Notes under the pieces: model-generated
What the model saw: only the letters and a program-made list of their open reading frames with translations
Told to the model about the DNA's origin: nothing
The model's database searches: none
NCBI RefSeq assembly: GCF_900116105.1
Contig: NZ_FPAC01000001.1
Location: 2,545,135 to 2,609,134 of the forward strand
Reading direction: 5' to 3'
Origin: Paenibacillus sp. 453mf
GTDB lineage: Bacteria; Bacillota; Bacilli; Paenibacillales; Paenibacillaceae
DNA length: 64,000 nt
Translations under genes and position numbers: made by a program
In this document: positions 54,602-63,873 of the stretch, one piece after another
How positions within the stretch are numbered: position 1 is the stretch's first letter
Layout: each line of letters begins with the position of its first letter

Positions 54602-55456
54602 TTACTTCCCGCTTAACTGTTCCAGAACTTCTGCATCCACGGTCACGCTGCCCAGATCTCCATGGAACACGACACCTTGTCTCTCCCCATGAAAATCTGA
54701 CCCGCCTGTCATGACAAGGCTGTATTTTTCAGCCATAGCTCTGTATCGCGTTTCTTCCGCAGGGCCATGATCAGAGTGATAGACCTCAATGCCCTCGGGC
54801 TTACCCTGCTCAATCATTTGGTTCACCAGCTCATCGTCCCCGTACAGTCCGGGATGAGCAAGAACAGGCTTACCGCCGGCCTCTCTAATCCATTCCATAG
54901 CTTCAGCAGGGGATATACGCGGAACACTGACGAATCCCGGCTTCCCTTCAGCCAGATAGAGATCGAACGCTTCGCGCATGTTCTTTACATAGCCTTTATG
55001 AACGAGTGTATCCGCAATGTGTGGACGCCCAATCGTCTCATCCTTATCCAAAGGTCTATTCATTACGCCGATCACATCATCCATCGTCACCGATAGTCCA
55101 AGCTCCTGCAGCTTCTCTAGAATACGCGTATTCCGCTCTTCCCTGGTGCGCCTTAGTGATTCGAGCCGCTCAAGAAATTTGGAGTTGTGTATGTCAACAA
55201 AATAGCCAAGAACGTGAATATCCTTACCTCCGGCCCGGGTACTGATCTCAACGCCTGGAATGACCTGGATGCCGTATTGTACTCCAGCTCTCACGGCTTC
55301 CTCCACACCGGAGACAGTGTCATGATCCGTAATAGCCACAGCAGCAAGACCTCTGGCTGATGCAAGCCGGACATTGTCTGTAGGTGACTGCATGCCGTCT
55401 GATGCCAGCGTATGGGTATGCAAATCGCAGCGATCTGTTCTCTTCTCCATAGACAT
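54602..55456 (-). CDS. PHP-domain phosphoesterase
   Basis: A 284-residue protein with DLHTHTLASDG, ITDHD, GVEIST, HPGLYG and GGSDFHGE, all metal-binding motifs of the PHP fold. Related proteins (YciV/TrpH, RNase AM) cut 3',5'-nucleoside bisphosphates or RNA 5' ends. The start at 55456 has GGAG 10 bases upstream; the longer frame to 55489 is less likely. It is 42 bases after the LysR gene and may be co-transcribed. Confidence 0.9.
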   Translation of the reverse strand: MSMEKRTDRCDLHTHTLASDGMQSPTDNVRLASARGLAAVAITDHDTVSGVEEAVRAGVQYGIQVIPGVEISTRAGGKDIHVLGYFVDIHNSKFLERLESLRRTREERNTRILEKLQELGLSVTMDDVIGVMNRPLDKDETIGRPHIADTLVHKGYVKNMREAFDLYLAEGKPGFVSVPRISPAEAMEWIREAGGKPVLAHPGLYGDDELVNQMIEQGKPEGIEVYHSDHGPAEETRYRAMAEKYSLVMTGGSDFHGERQGVVFHGDLGSVTVDAEVLEQLSGK

Positions 55457-55498
55457 ATTAAGAATACTCCTTTCAATTAATCCGCTCATTAGAAACGT

Positions 55499-56413
55499 TT
55501 AATCGTAGCTCTCGTCTAATGAATGAGCCTGCTTTTTTAAGTAATTCAAAAAGGTCACCGCCGAAATGGGCAGCATGGATGATTTAGAATACACCTCATA
55601 AAATTCTCGTTTGAACTCAATGTCCTTCAGCTCCAATATCTTTAAGAGACCGAGTGTGACTTCATGCTTCACAGAAGAAGGAGAAATAATCGTAATTCCC
55701 ACACCGGCCTCGACAGCTGATTTAATAGCTCCAGTGCTGCCAAGCTCCATCACGGTGTTCAGCTTTGCCGGGTCCACTCCATGCTCACGGATTGCATCCT
55801 CCATGACTTGCCTTGTCCCAGATCCCTTCTCACGCACAATAAATGGATATTCAAGCAGATCATGCAGCCTAATCTCTTCCTTATACGTCAATGGATGATT
55901 GCCTGGAACAATCAGCTTCAGCTCATCATGCATGGCAGGCTGAACGATCAAATCCGGGTGAGAGAGCGGCGCTTCAATCATTCCAAAATTCAGCTGATGC
56001 TTCATAATCCCATCAATAATCTGAGTTGTATTCATCACATTCATGACAATAGATATGTCAGGATGCTTCTTGCCGAAGGGTCCAAGCAGACGGGGCAGGA
56101 CATATTCACCAATCGTCAGGCTGGCGCCGATTAACAATCTTCCCTGCAGCTTGTCCGTAAAGGAAGACATGGCTTCATCTGTTTCACGGAACAGCTCCAT
56201 GCTGCGCAAGGCATAAGGGAGCAATGCTTCTCCTGCCTCCGATAATTCGATCTTCTTCGTTGAACGATGAATCAGCTTCGTTCCGAAATAATCCTCCAGT
56301 GATTGAATTTGCATCGTCACTGCTGGTTGTGTCATATGTAAAGCCTGTGCCGCTGCAGAGAAGCTCCCTTTATCCGCAACGGTATAAAAAATATGTAGCT
56401 GGTGAAAGTTCAT
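55499..56413 (-). CDS. LysR family transcriptional regulator
   Basis: A 304-residue protein: HTH domain (~1-60, FSAAAQALHMTQPAVTMQIQ) and a C-terminal effector domain with VREKGSGTRQVMEDAI. It resembles CysL/YwfK-type and selenium-related LysR proteins. No gene lies divergently at its start, so its target is not obvious; the nearest candidate is the PHP gene downstream. A hairpin follows at 56465-56495 upstream of it. Confidence 0.9.
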   Translation of the reverse strand: MNFHQLHIFYTVADKGSFSAAAQALHMTQPAVTMQIQSLEDYFGTKLIHRSTKKIELSEAGEALLPYALRSMELFRETDEAMSSFTDKLQGRLLIGASLTIGEYVLPRLLGPFGKKHPDISIVMNVMNTTQIIDGIMKHQLNFGMIEAPLSHPDLIVQPAMHDELKLIVPGNHPLTYKEEIRLHDLLEYPFIVREKGSGTRQVMEDAIREHGVDPAKLNTVMELGSTGAIKSAVEAGVGITIISPSSVKHEVTLGLLKILELKDIEFKREFYEVYSKSSMLPISAVTFLNYLKKQAHSLDESYD

Positions 56414-56464
56414 CTTGGTTTACTCCCCCTTAAACTCTTCCCTTATTGTAACCGATCCACAAAA

Positions 56465-56495
56465 AAAAGTGTGCAGATCTGATCTGCACACTTTT
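56465..56495. terminator. Terminator-like palindrome between the LysR gene and its upstream neighbour
   Basis: AAAAGTGTGCAGATC and its complement form a 15-bp stem with a one-base centre, and A/T runs on both sides, so it acts as a terminator in both directions. It ends the 145-residue gene's transcript. Confidence 0.85.
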
Positions 56496-56542
56496 AAAAC
56501 GAAGCTATTATTCAAACGAAGCTATATCGTCTAGGCTCACTG

Positions 56543-56980
56543 CTACTTTCTCTTACGACTGTTCTTCACTAGCGTCATCCGTCTTGAATGCCGCAGCCAG
56601 GAATAGTAGGTCTTCAAGTCGCGCAGTTCAATCGTTTCTGACATCCGTCCAAGGAAAGTGACAATGATCATTTTGTGAAGCGGATTCCCTGTAATATCAT
56701 ACTCACCAGGCAATTCAGAGAATTCAGCAACCACGACCAGATCGCCATCAATGAGATAAACGTCTTGCTCATTCCGATAGTAGGGTGAAATCCTGTTCTG
56801 CTTGAGGCACTCCCAGAGCCATGCTGCGATGTTCTCAATATCGTTATTATCCTGTCTTACTCGGTCTACAAATCTTAGCTTAGCATGGTTCGTAATGACA
56901 ATATCAGCTACTCTCTTATCACCTAGAGCCACATAAAAAGGTTCGTAAGTGCTCCAGCGCTGCATCAACTTGTCTCGCAT
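56543..56980 (-). CDS. Hypothetical protein of 145 residues
   Basis: No family recognised. The chain begins with MRDKLMQRWSTYEPFYVALG, has TNHAKLRFVDRVRQDN near residue 30, and a strand-rich middle (QDVYLIDGDLVVVAEFSE). The H-A-x-x-R-x-x-x-R pattern recalls small DUF4258-like folds, but this is weak. The C-terminus is basic (RRMTLVKNSRKRK), which could bind nucleic acid. It is a single gene with a terminator after its stop. Confidence 0.55.
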   Translation of the reverse strand: MRDKLMQRWSTYEPFYVALGDKRVADIVITNHAKLRFVDRVRQDNNDIENIAAWLWECLKQNRISPYYRNEQDVYLIDGDLVVVAEFSELPGEYDITGNPLHKMIIVTFLGRMSETIELRDLKTYYSWLRHSRRMTLVKNSRKRK

Positions 56981-57173
56981 GGGATATCACTCTCCACAAG
57001 ATAGGTCTTTCTATCTACATATTTATCCAATATATTACAACATAAGTCCCGATAGCTCAAGGCAAAATTGCTTCATTTGATGAGAAATTTGAGTTATTAG
57101 TATGTCAATCGAAAAAATCATCCGACGACAGCCCTATCTGACACCCAAAAAAGCGTTGTTTCATCAGAAAATT

Positions 57174-57205
57174 ATAAAAATAAAGAGCGGCCTATTGGGC
57201 CGCTC
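57174..57205 (-). terminator. Terminator of ylbG
   Basis: GAGCGGCC pairs with GGCCGCTC; on the minus strand it is followed by TTTATTTTT. It lies about 45 bases past the ylbG stop. Confidence 0.9.
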
Positions 57206-57251
57206 CGCCGGATTGTATATGAAATTCCCTCCTGATGTCTTTAACACCAGG

Positions 57252-57518
57252 TTAAATCCCGCCATAAAAGCTGGTTTTGTCCGGAATGTCTTTACTGTAC
57301 TCCGTTTTAATCTCATTTCGGTATGAACGTTCAATCTTGCGAACATAGGAGAGTCTTTTGACATTCTTCATTGTATCCTCTGCACGTTCTGCGTTCACAT
57401 ACATTACTACGTAATGCATTCTTCTTGAGATGTAATGTACTGTTCCATATTTTTCAAGATTGCGAGCAGCTTTTAGATCACTGACCCATATGATATATCC
57501 TGTTCGCTGTGCAAACAT
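57252..57518 (-). CDS. ylbG: YlbG family protein (DUF2129)
   Basis: An 88-residue protein: RTGYIIWVSDLKAARNLEKY, VHYISRRMHYVVMYVN and VRKIERSYR are the shared blocks with B. subtilis YlbG as I recall it. Function unknown. In B. subtilis ylbF and ylbG are neighbours; here they are 211 bases apart because a MITE-like element sits between them. The gene has its own terminator. Confidence 0.87.
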   Translation of the reverse strand: MFAQRTGYIIWVSDLKAARNLEKYGTVHYISRRMHYVVMYVNAERAEDTMKNVKRLSYVRKIERSYRNEIKTEYSKDIPDKTSFYGGI

Positions 57519-57555
57519 GCGAAATTCCCCTCTTCTTCAGATTTTGCAAGTCTTA

Positions 57556-57673
57556 TGAATCAATTTCATAATACCTTTAGCTGCTTCAATCAAAGGTATA
57601 TATAGATCAAAATGATTTTATTTGTCTATATAGTTTCAAATTCACCTTTTTAATGATTTATGAAATTGATTCA
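57556..57673. mobile_element. MITE-like repeat element, copy B (inverted relative to copy A)
   Basis: A 118-base element with perfect 16-bp terminal inverted repeats (57556-57571 and 57658-57673). Its reverse complement matches copy A (43257-43375) along the whole length with few differences (ACTATATAGA versus ACTATATATAGA, AATAAAAT versus AACAAAAT, and TTTGATTG versus CCTCAATTG). It separates ylbF from ylbG. Confidence 0.85.
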
Positions 57674-57729
57674 ATATCTGTCTATTGCAAAATCCTCCCT
57701 ATCCCGGCATCGGCGTTCATCAGAACAAG

Positions 57730-58167
57730 TCAGCCGCAGCCGCAGCTTCCGCCCCCGCTACAGCCGCGCTTTGGTGAAGGATCGTTGCTAGGAACTTTAA
57801 TGGAATTTGAAACGGAAAAAGCGATCGTTTCAGACATCTGATGCAGCATATCGTCTAGCTGTGCCTCAGCTTCCTTAAAACGTCTAACCTCTTCAAAAGC
57901 TTCAAGCTGATCTTCCACAGCCTTAACTTCGTCTTTGGCACTATGATAATTGGGGTGGAAATGCCCAAAGCGCTCCGTTTCCGCAAATAGTTCCTTCTTG
58001 TCAGAAAGACGTCGGACCCATTCTTGTATTTCCGGATTCTGCCGAACCCGCTCTTTCCAATATAAATAATCTGTTACTAACGTAGATTGGTTAATCATAT
58101 CGCCTAGTTCATAGGCGTATGACAGCACTTGGGCCATATCAACCGTATTTAGCTCAGATACGCTCAT
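57730..58167 (-). CDS. ylbF: YlbF family regulator (RicF)
   Basis: A 145-residue helical protein of the YlbF/YmcA family; ending CSGGGSCGCG, a cysteine-rich tail that in B. subtilis RicF helps to bind iron-sulfur clusters with RicA and RicT. This complex promotes RNase Y-dependent mRNA processing and affects competence, biofilm and sporulation. The C-terminal GCSGGGSCGCG holds three cysteines. The ATG at 58167 was taken; a ribosome site is not strong. Its partner genes are not in the window. Confidence 0.88.
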   Translation of the reverse strand: MSVSELNTVDMAQVLSYAYELGDMINQSTLVTDYLYWKERVRQNPEIQEWVRRLSDKKELFAETERFGHFHPNYHSAKDEVKAVEDQLEAFEEVRRFKEAEAQLDDMLHQMSETIAFSVSNSIKVPSNDPSPKRGCSGGGSCGCG

Positions 58168-58286
58168 GAAAATTCATCCCGATCTATATCAAAGTTCCAT
58201 TTCTCTTAGGAAAAGGACTATATATATCATAACATAAGAGCCTATACATAAGAAGAGTTTTGTCTTCATATTGCTGGCTAATTAAC

Positions 58287-60179
58287 TTATTTTGGTAAAA
58301 TAAGGGACATTTTTGTCCATTCTGACGGTACAAGTGTACTCTTCTCAGCTACGTTTATCGCTCGACCCGGTGCAAAATAGCCGTTTACAGACCAAGGTTT
58401 TCCTCTGCCAATGGACTCAGGAATAAATTCTCTTCGTGTTCCTGCATATTCTAAGCCTAGTCTGATACGCCATGAAATCGCCTGCTGAACAATTTGCTTA
58501 GCCGTTGAAGGATGATATTCCCTCCATTCCTCATACCAGGATTTCGGGATGGACTTGAAGTCAGGCATCAGGCTTGAAATGTCGGGTGTATCCTCCACCA
58601 TTTCATAGTAGTGTAAATTGTTTCCGGTATATACGAACCCTTGTTTGCCTGTTTCTGTATGAAATCTCATAGGGAGCTCCGCCCTCTCATTCGTCAGCGG
58701 ATAGGCGCGTGTATCAGGACTAAGGCCTTTAATTCCCTTCGCAGGGGCGAGACCCATGGAAGCCAGATTTTTTTGTATTTCGCTCAGCTTGTCCTTGTTT
58801 ATAATGAAATGATTCGGGCCAATACGTTCCACATCTGTACCCCACATCGAATAGGAGGGATGAGCTTCAATAGCATCCGCATCCTTCTGATTGGCACAGC
58901 GCAGCAGAATAACAGCTTCCAAAGTCGTCTTTCCGAGCTCTGCTCCCCATTGCTCAAGCGCTAATCGAACATGTTCTGGTACACTGGTCTCGCTGTATTG
59001 TTCAAGCCACTCCATTACCGTATCCGGGCCGAGACCATGCTCAGCCGCCAGATGAAGCCGTTCCTTCGTCAATTTGTATATGGACATTCGATCCCTGGAC
59101 CGGAGCTCTGCACAGCCCTCCAGAATCCACCTTAAACGTTTGGAAGTGTTTGGCGGCACCATAACTTCATAGTCGGGTTGTACGAAGATCCCTGAACGAT
59201 CCTCTTCTGGATCCTCGCCCTGTCCTTCTTCATAATCAACAGGCTCCTCGAATCGAAAATAAGGAGTGCCGTTCTCAGAGGAACCAAATTCTCCATAGCC
59301 AAAGGCAGCAAGCAGACGTACCCAGCCTTTGGCAAAATCAGCAAGCTGAGTGTATGTCATCTGCCCTGCAAATCCGTTATCCACTATGCATGTACAGAGC
59401 ATATCCAGACTCAGCCATGACAGTCCAGCCCCCCTTCTTCCACAGCAGGTAAGCAAACTGCGAAAATGCTGAGCTCCTGGGCTTGATGATCCATATCTCT
59501 CCACCGCAATATGATAAATGTTCTGCCTCATCTGCTCATTAGACAGGTACAGCCAGCTGTCCAACACATGTTCATCAATAGTGATCTGCCCTTCCTCCTT
59601 TCGTACCAGACCCAAGCTAAACAGCAGATCCATGATGACTGCGATATGCACCGGATAGACATCGGGATGGGCATACGATAGAGAAAGCTCTTCGAAATCG
59701 GAAGATTGAAAAATGGTCATTTCCCCCAGCTTGCCCAGCGTCTTCTTATGTATCGTCCCTTTTGCAGTCAGAGGCATTCCGTGAATCGCAATATAGGACA
59801 GAATATGAATGACTTCACCTGTAATATCCGATTTCGCTTCAAGAAGGACATGCTCCACTATCGAATCATGATCATTGGACAGGGGCAGCATAGGCAGTAG
59901 GGTTAGTTCTGTCAACCATATTAAATACGCAGAAGGAATATAGTAGATTTGCTCCCCCCACGTTTTTTTCACCGTCTTCAACAAATGAAGCTCTCTTAAC
60001 CGAAGGACTGCGAGATCCAGCTCCAGTCCGCTAAGCTCACTGGCCAGCTCCTCCCGTAGAGTATCCAGCTGCAGCGCTGAACTGCCAAACAGCTGGAAGG
60101 CTGTCAAATACAGCTGCCTCTCCTTCTGCTTCAATTGCTTCATATTTTCCTCAAACGCAATTTGTTCTGGATTAGGCAT
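58287..60179 (-). CDS. XPB-helicase partner protein (helicase-associated domain)
   Basis: A 630-residue protein that follows the XPB-type helicase gene by one base. Its C-terminal portion (~430-560, SYSMWGTDVERIGPNHFIIN and LSEIQKNLASMGLAPAKGIK) resembles the Helicase_C_3 / XPB N-terminal domain found beside bacterial XPB helicases. No nucleotide-binding motif is visible, so it is not itself a helicase. The first ~250 residues are helical and look like winged-helix arrays. Function with the helicase is inferred from the tight coupling. Confidence 0.7.
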   Translation of the reverse strand: MPNPEQIAFEENMKQLKQKERQLYLTAFQLFGSSALQLDTLREELASELSGLELDLAVLRLRELHLLKTVKKTWGEQIYYIPSAYLIWLTELTLLPMLPLSNDHDSIVEHVLLEAKSDITGEVIHILSYIAIHGMPLTAKGTIHKKTLGKLGEMTIFQSSDFEELSLSYAHPDVYPVHIAVIMDLLFSLGLVRKEEGQITIDEHVLDSWLYLSNEQMRQNIYHIAVERYGSSSPGAQHFRSLLTCCGRRGAGLSWLSLDMLCTCIVDNGFAGQMTYTQLADFAKGWVRLLAAFGYGEFGSSENGTPYFRFEEPVDYEEGQGEDPEEDRSGIFVQPDYEVMVPPNTSKRLRWILEGCAELRSRDRMSIYKLTKERLHLAAEHGLGPDTVMEWLEQYSETSVPEHVRLALEQWGAELGKTTLEAVILLRCANQKDADAIEAHPSYSMWGTDVERIGPNHFIINKDKLSEIQKNLASMGLAPAKGIKGLSPDTRAYPLTNERAELPMRFHTETGKQGFVYTGNNLHYYEMVEDTPDISSLMPDFKSIPKSWYEEWREYHPSTAKQIVQQAISWRIRLGLEYAGTRREFIPESIGRGKPWSVNGYFAPGRAINVAEKSTLVPSEWTKMSLILPK

Positions 60180-60180
60180 T

Positions 60181-61866
60181 TTATAAGGTGGCCTCCTTCT
60201 CTCCGGCTACATGATATTCATACCCCTGCTCAATAAGGAACATCTGCCTCTTTAACGCAAAATCCTGCTCTCTTGAATCCTTGGTTACCAATGTATAGAA
60301 ATAAGCTTTATTAGCCCCTTCCTTGGGCCGCAGTATTCTTCCAAGACGCTGTGCTTCTTCCTGACGTGAGCCGTAGCTTCCTGATACCTCAATTGCGAGT
60401 GCAGCATCAGGTAGATCAATGGCAAAATTAGCGACTTTTGAAACAATCAGCGTAGAAATTTTTTTTCTTCGAAAATCGGCAAACAAACGGTTTCTCTCCT
60501 GCTGAGAGGTAGCACCCGTTATTAGCGGCACCTGTAATTCTGCGGCAAGAAGCTTCAACTGACCTACATATTGACCGATAATGAGGGCAGGCAGATCTGG
60601 ATGACTCTCAAGCAATCGCTTCACTACAGGGAGCTTGGCTGGATTCTCAGAAGCCAGTCTAAATTTCTGTCTCGGCTCGGCATACAAATATTTTTGCTTC
60701 AGCTCGTCCTCCATCGGCACCCGTACCTCTCTGCAATCCACCTCAGCGATCCAGCCCTGCAGCTCAAGCTCTTTCCAGGGCATGTCATAACGCTTCGGAC
60801 CAATGAGGGAAAATACATCCTGCTCGCAGCCGTCTTCCCGGACCAAAGTTGCGGTGAGACCAAGTCTTCTCGTAGCCTGGATGTCTGCCGTAGCCCGAAA
60901 TACAGGAGCAGGGAGCAAATGCACCTCATCATATATGATGAGCCCCCAGCTGCGCTCCCCGAACAATTTCATATGTGTAAACTCATCATTTTGATTTTTT
61001 CGATGGGTCATAATTTGATAGGTTGCCACGGTAACAGGCCTTACTTCCTTCGTCTGCCCCGAGTATTCGCCTACAGAGGCTTCCGGAATGGTTGTCTTCT
61101 CATTAATCTCCCTGATCCATTGTCTTACAGAGGTTGTATTGGAAGTCAGAATGAGAACCTCACATTGCAAACGTTCCATGACTGCGATTCCGATAATGGT
61201 CTTGCCTGCGCCACAAGGGAGAACAAGCACACCACTTCCTCCAAGGCCATCTGTTCCTTCAAAAGCATTTGCAGCTTCCATCTGATACTCGCGAAGATGA
61301 AATTCATTGTTGTCCTTGCCCTGTTCCATGGATTTCCACGAGAAGGCAAGCGGACTGCCATGCTTATACCCAGCCTGGTCCATAACAGGATAACCGATAC
61401 GAATAAGCTGCTGTTTGATCAGCCCGCGGTCCTTCTTCGAAATTTGAAGCTTCGTATCGGACAATCGTTCAAATGAATATGAGGATAACGACTTATGTGA
61501 CTGGATCTGGTCAATCCATTTGGCCTCTTCACTAACAAGTATGCATTCTCCGGTTTCATCATCAGATTGCAGCCTTAATTTTCCATACTTCTTTACAATG
61601 TCTCTAATATCCTGAATAAGCGAGGCAGGAATATTCCATCTGGACACCATCACAAGGCTGTTCAAGACATCGTCAGCGCTGTATCCCATAGCAGCAGCAC
61701 TCCACAGTGTGAGCGGCGTCATTTTATATGTATGAAAGGCAGGAGGGCTCTTCACCAGCTCCGCATAAGGTGCGATTAATTCTCTAGCGGTTTCATAGTT
61801 TGGATGGCCCGTCTCAAGTAAAATGGTGAAATCCCGCTGCACAATACAAGCTTTGTCTGCGTTCAT
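60181..61866 (-). CDS. XPB/Ssl2-type DNA repair helicase
   Basis: A 561-residue superfamily 2 helicase: an N-terminal domain (~1-190), then VLPCGAGKTIIG (Walker A), IIYDEVHLLPA (DEVH box II), TATLVRED (motif III), SGSYGSRQEEAQRLGRILRP (motif VI region). Bacterial XPB helicases are 3'-to-5' and are known from some Firmicutes and Actinobacteria. The start at 61866 has GAAGGAGAAGAG upstream; the longer frame to 61932 is less likely. It heads a two-gene operon with the helicase-associated protein. Confidence 0.9.
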   Translation of the reverse strand: MNADKACIVQRDFTILLETGHPNYETARELIAPYAELVKSPPAFHTYKMTPLTLWSAAAMGYSADDVLNSLVMVSRWNIPASLIQDIRDIVKKYGKLRLQSDDETGECILVSEEAKWIDQIQSHKSLSSYSFERLSDTKLQISKKDRGLIKQQLIRIGYPVMDQAGYKHGSPLAFSWKSMEQGKDNNEFHLREYQMEAANAFEGTDGLGGSGVLVLPCGAGKTIIGIAVMERLQCEVLILTSNTTSVRQWIREINEKTTIPEASVGEYSGQTKEVRPVTVATYQIMTHRKNQNDEFTHMKLFGERSWGLIIYDEVHLLPAPVFRATADIQATRRLGLTATLVREDGCEQDVFSLIGPKRYDMPWKELELQGWIAEVDCREVRVPMEDELKQKYLYAEPRQKFRLASENPAKLPVVKRLLESHPDLPALIIGQYVGQLKLLAAELQVPLITGATSQQERNRLFADFRRKKISTLIVSKVANFAIDLPDAALAIEVSGSYGSRQEEAQRLGRILRPKEGANKAYFYTLVTKDSREQDFALKRQMFLIEQGYEYHVAGEKEATL

Positions 61867-61955
61867 ATCTCTTCTCCTTCCAAAGCAAGAAAAGTCCAAA
61901 TTCGCATGGGCGAAAATGAACTTTTCTGGCACATTTCATGCAAGTGGATGCTGTA

Positions 61956-62393
61956 TCAATGTAAATGCTCCGAAATCTGTGTCAATGCCTCACCAGCATT
62001 ATCAGTAAGCAGATGAGTAACCGCCAAATCACCCAAAGATACGATACCAATCAATTGATCCTGCTCCATAACCGGAACTCTTCGAATCTGGTATTTGGCC
62101 ATCAACTCAGCTGCTTCATCTGCTGTTGTATCCTTCGTAACGGTATGAACCTTCTTCGTCATGACCTCTTCAACCCCGGTTGACCCGGAATGCTTGCCCG
62201 CATACCCCCGGAGCACAAGATCGCGATCTGTCACGACACCCACCAGCTTATTGCTATTCTCGGTTTCTACGATTGGAATAAAGCCTGTATCCTGATCCTT
62301 CATCATAACTGCGACATCATAGATATGTTTATCTGCCGAAACTGTCGCTACTCCGGTAGACATCACTTCGGACACCATTTTCTTCGTCATCAT
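61956..62393 (-). CDS. CBS-domain protein
   Basis: A 145-residue protein made of two CBS units (VSEVMSTGVATVSADKHIYD and VEEVMTKKVHTVTKDTTADE), which form one adenine-nucleotide-binding module. FIPIVETENSNKLVGVVTDRD and GIVSLGDLAVTHLLT are the typical strands. It resembles YhcV. With no enzyme domain it must act through a partner or as a sensor. It is 89 bases upstream of the XPB operon and could belong to it. Confidence 0.87.
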   Translation of the reverse strand: MMTKKMVSEVMSTGVATVSADKHIYDVAVMMKDQDTGFIPIVETENSNKLVGVVTDRDLVLRGYAGKHSGSTGVEEVMTKKVHTVTKDTTADEAAELMAKYQIRRVPVMEQDQLIGIVSLGDLAVTHLLTDNAGEALTQISEHLH

Positions 62394-62482
62394 AAGCCCT
62401 CCTAATTATGAAATTCAAGCCTTCTCATCATTAGGTTAACCAGAATAGGCAGCCCTAATTCCCGCATATCCGAAACAGCAAC

Positions 62483-62507
62483 TTAAGGGTATTATGAAAT
62501 GGATTCG
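62483..62507. repeat. Possible decayed end of the MITE-like element
   Basis: TTAAGGGTATTATGAAATGG plus ATTCG matches the right end of copy A (CTAAAGGTATTATGAAATTG plus ATTC) with about two mismatches. No second inverted repeat is seen at the expected distance. A solo or decayed end. Confidence 0.4.
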
Positions 62508-62519
62508 TTCTATTAAACA

Positions 62520-63710
62520 TTATGCATGCACGCTTGTTGTAATATACTCCTCAGAATAGCTTTTTGTCATTTGTATGAATAATTGCATGGCATGAAGCAT
62601 GGCTTGCTCGTCAAAGTCAAACTTGGGATGATGATGCGGATAGATTGCTCCGGTATTATCGCTACCCGCCCCCACAAACATGAAGCAGCCTGGAATCTCC
62701 TGCAAATAATAAGCAAAATCCTCAGCTGGCATAAGTTTGGGAGTTACACTTACTCGCTCTGCACCAAATGCCTTCGTCGCTGTATCAAAAAAACGGGCTG
62801 CTTCCTTGTCATCATTAACGACTGGCGGGTAGCCCATCAAATAATTAATGTTGCAGCTTGCTCCATAAGCAGAAGCAACCTGTTCCGTAAGCTGATGGAC
62901 GCGCTCCTTCATTACGCAGCGTGTCTCGTCATCAAAAGTACGAACCGTACCACTGATCGTGAAGGTCTCTGCAATCACATTTTGCGCAGAGCCGCCTTGA
63001 ATTGTACCGATTGTAAGTACAGCAGGCTGCAACGGATCCACCGAACGGCTGACAACGCTTTGCATCTGAAGCACGAGTGATGCCCCAGCTACAATGCTGT
63101 CAATGCTAGTATGCGGCATTCCTCCATGTCCGCCTTTTCCGGTTAATTCTATATAAAAGTCGTCCGCCGCCGCCATCATTGCCCCAGGAGTACTGGCATA
63201 TTTGCCAAGAGGGATGGGTGTCCATAAATGAATACCGTAAATGACGTCCACATCATTTAATGCCCCGTCCGCTATTACTTTTGCAGCTCCTCCCGGCAGC
63301 AGCTCCTCCGCAGGTTGGAACAAGAACCGTACTTCGCCAGTGAAATCCTCTCTGTGTTCGCTCATATATGCTGCAGTAGCCAGCAATGTTGCCATATGCC
63401 CATCATGTCCGCAGGCATGCATTGCTCCGTCCACTTGAGACTTATAAGAGGTCTCCTTCTCATCCTTAATGGGGAGTGCATCCATATCTGCACGAAGCAT
63501 AATGACAGGTCCTGGCTCATTTGTTTGCAGGATACCGATTACACCGTGCCCACCTACATTTTTCACAACATTAAGACCAAAGGATTCGAGCTGTTCCGCA
63601 ATAAATCTCGACGTATTCACTTCATGAAAGGAAAGCTCCGGATTCTGGTGAAGATAACGTCTCCAGACGATCATTTGTTCAAGCCATTCATCTAAATTAC
63701 GCTCTCTCAT
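62520..63710 (-). CDS. M20-type amidohydrolase (N-acyl-amino acid or hippurate hydrolase family)
   Basis: A 396-residue protein. RADMDALPI, HACGHDGHMATLL (metal-binding histidines and aspartate), FLFQPAEE (catalytic glutamate) and a lid domain, ending with HHHPKFDFDEQAM, mark the M20D family. It cleaves N-acyl amino acids or related amides; N-acetyl-diaminopimelate deacetylases are relatives, so the substrate is uncertain. A single gene, upstream of the CBS gene. Confidence 0.9.
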   Translation of the reverse strand: MRERNLDEWLEQMIVWRRYLHQNPELSFHEVNTSRFIAEQLESFGLNVVKNVGGHGVIGILQTNEPGPVIMLRADMDALPIKDEKETSYKSQVDGAMHACGHDGHMATLLATAAYMSEHREDFTGEVRFLFQPAEELLPGGAAKVIADGALNDVDVIYGIHLWTPIPLGKYASTPGAMMAAADDFYIELTGKGGHGGMPHTSIDSIVAGASLVLQMQSVVSRSVDPLQPAVLTIGTIQGGSAQNVIAETFTISGTVRTFDDETRCVMKERVHQLTEQVASAYGASCNINYLMGYPPVVNDDKEAARFFDTATKAFGAERVSVTPKLMPAEDFAYYLQEIPGCFMFVGAGSDNTGAIYPHHHPKFDFDEQAMLHAMQLFIQMTKSYSEEYITTSVHA

Positions 63711-63873
63711 AAACGCTCTCCACCCTTTCTAATGTTTTCCTATCATTGTATCAGAAATTATGCTTAAACGATATGAAATGGCAGGTTATGGAAAGCTTGC
63801 ACATGCTGAGGAAACATACTATCATGATATTTGTGAACATTATGGAGCATTGTATAAGGAGGGTTCATCTTCT

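Noticed and set aside
57102..57326. Plus-strand frame of 74 residues
   Set aside because: It runs antisense to ylbG and through its terminator.
60571..61476. Plus-strand frame of 301 residues
   Set aside because: Antisense to the XPB helicase, which has all motifs in frame.
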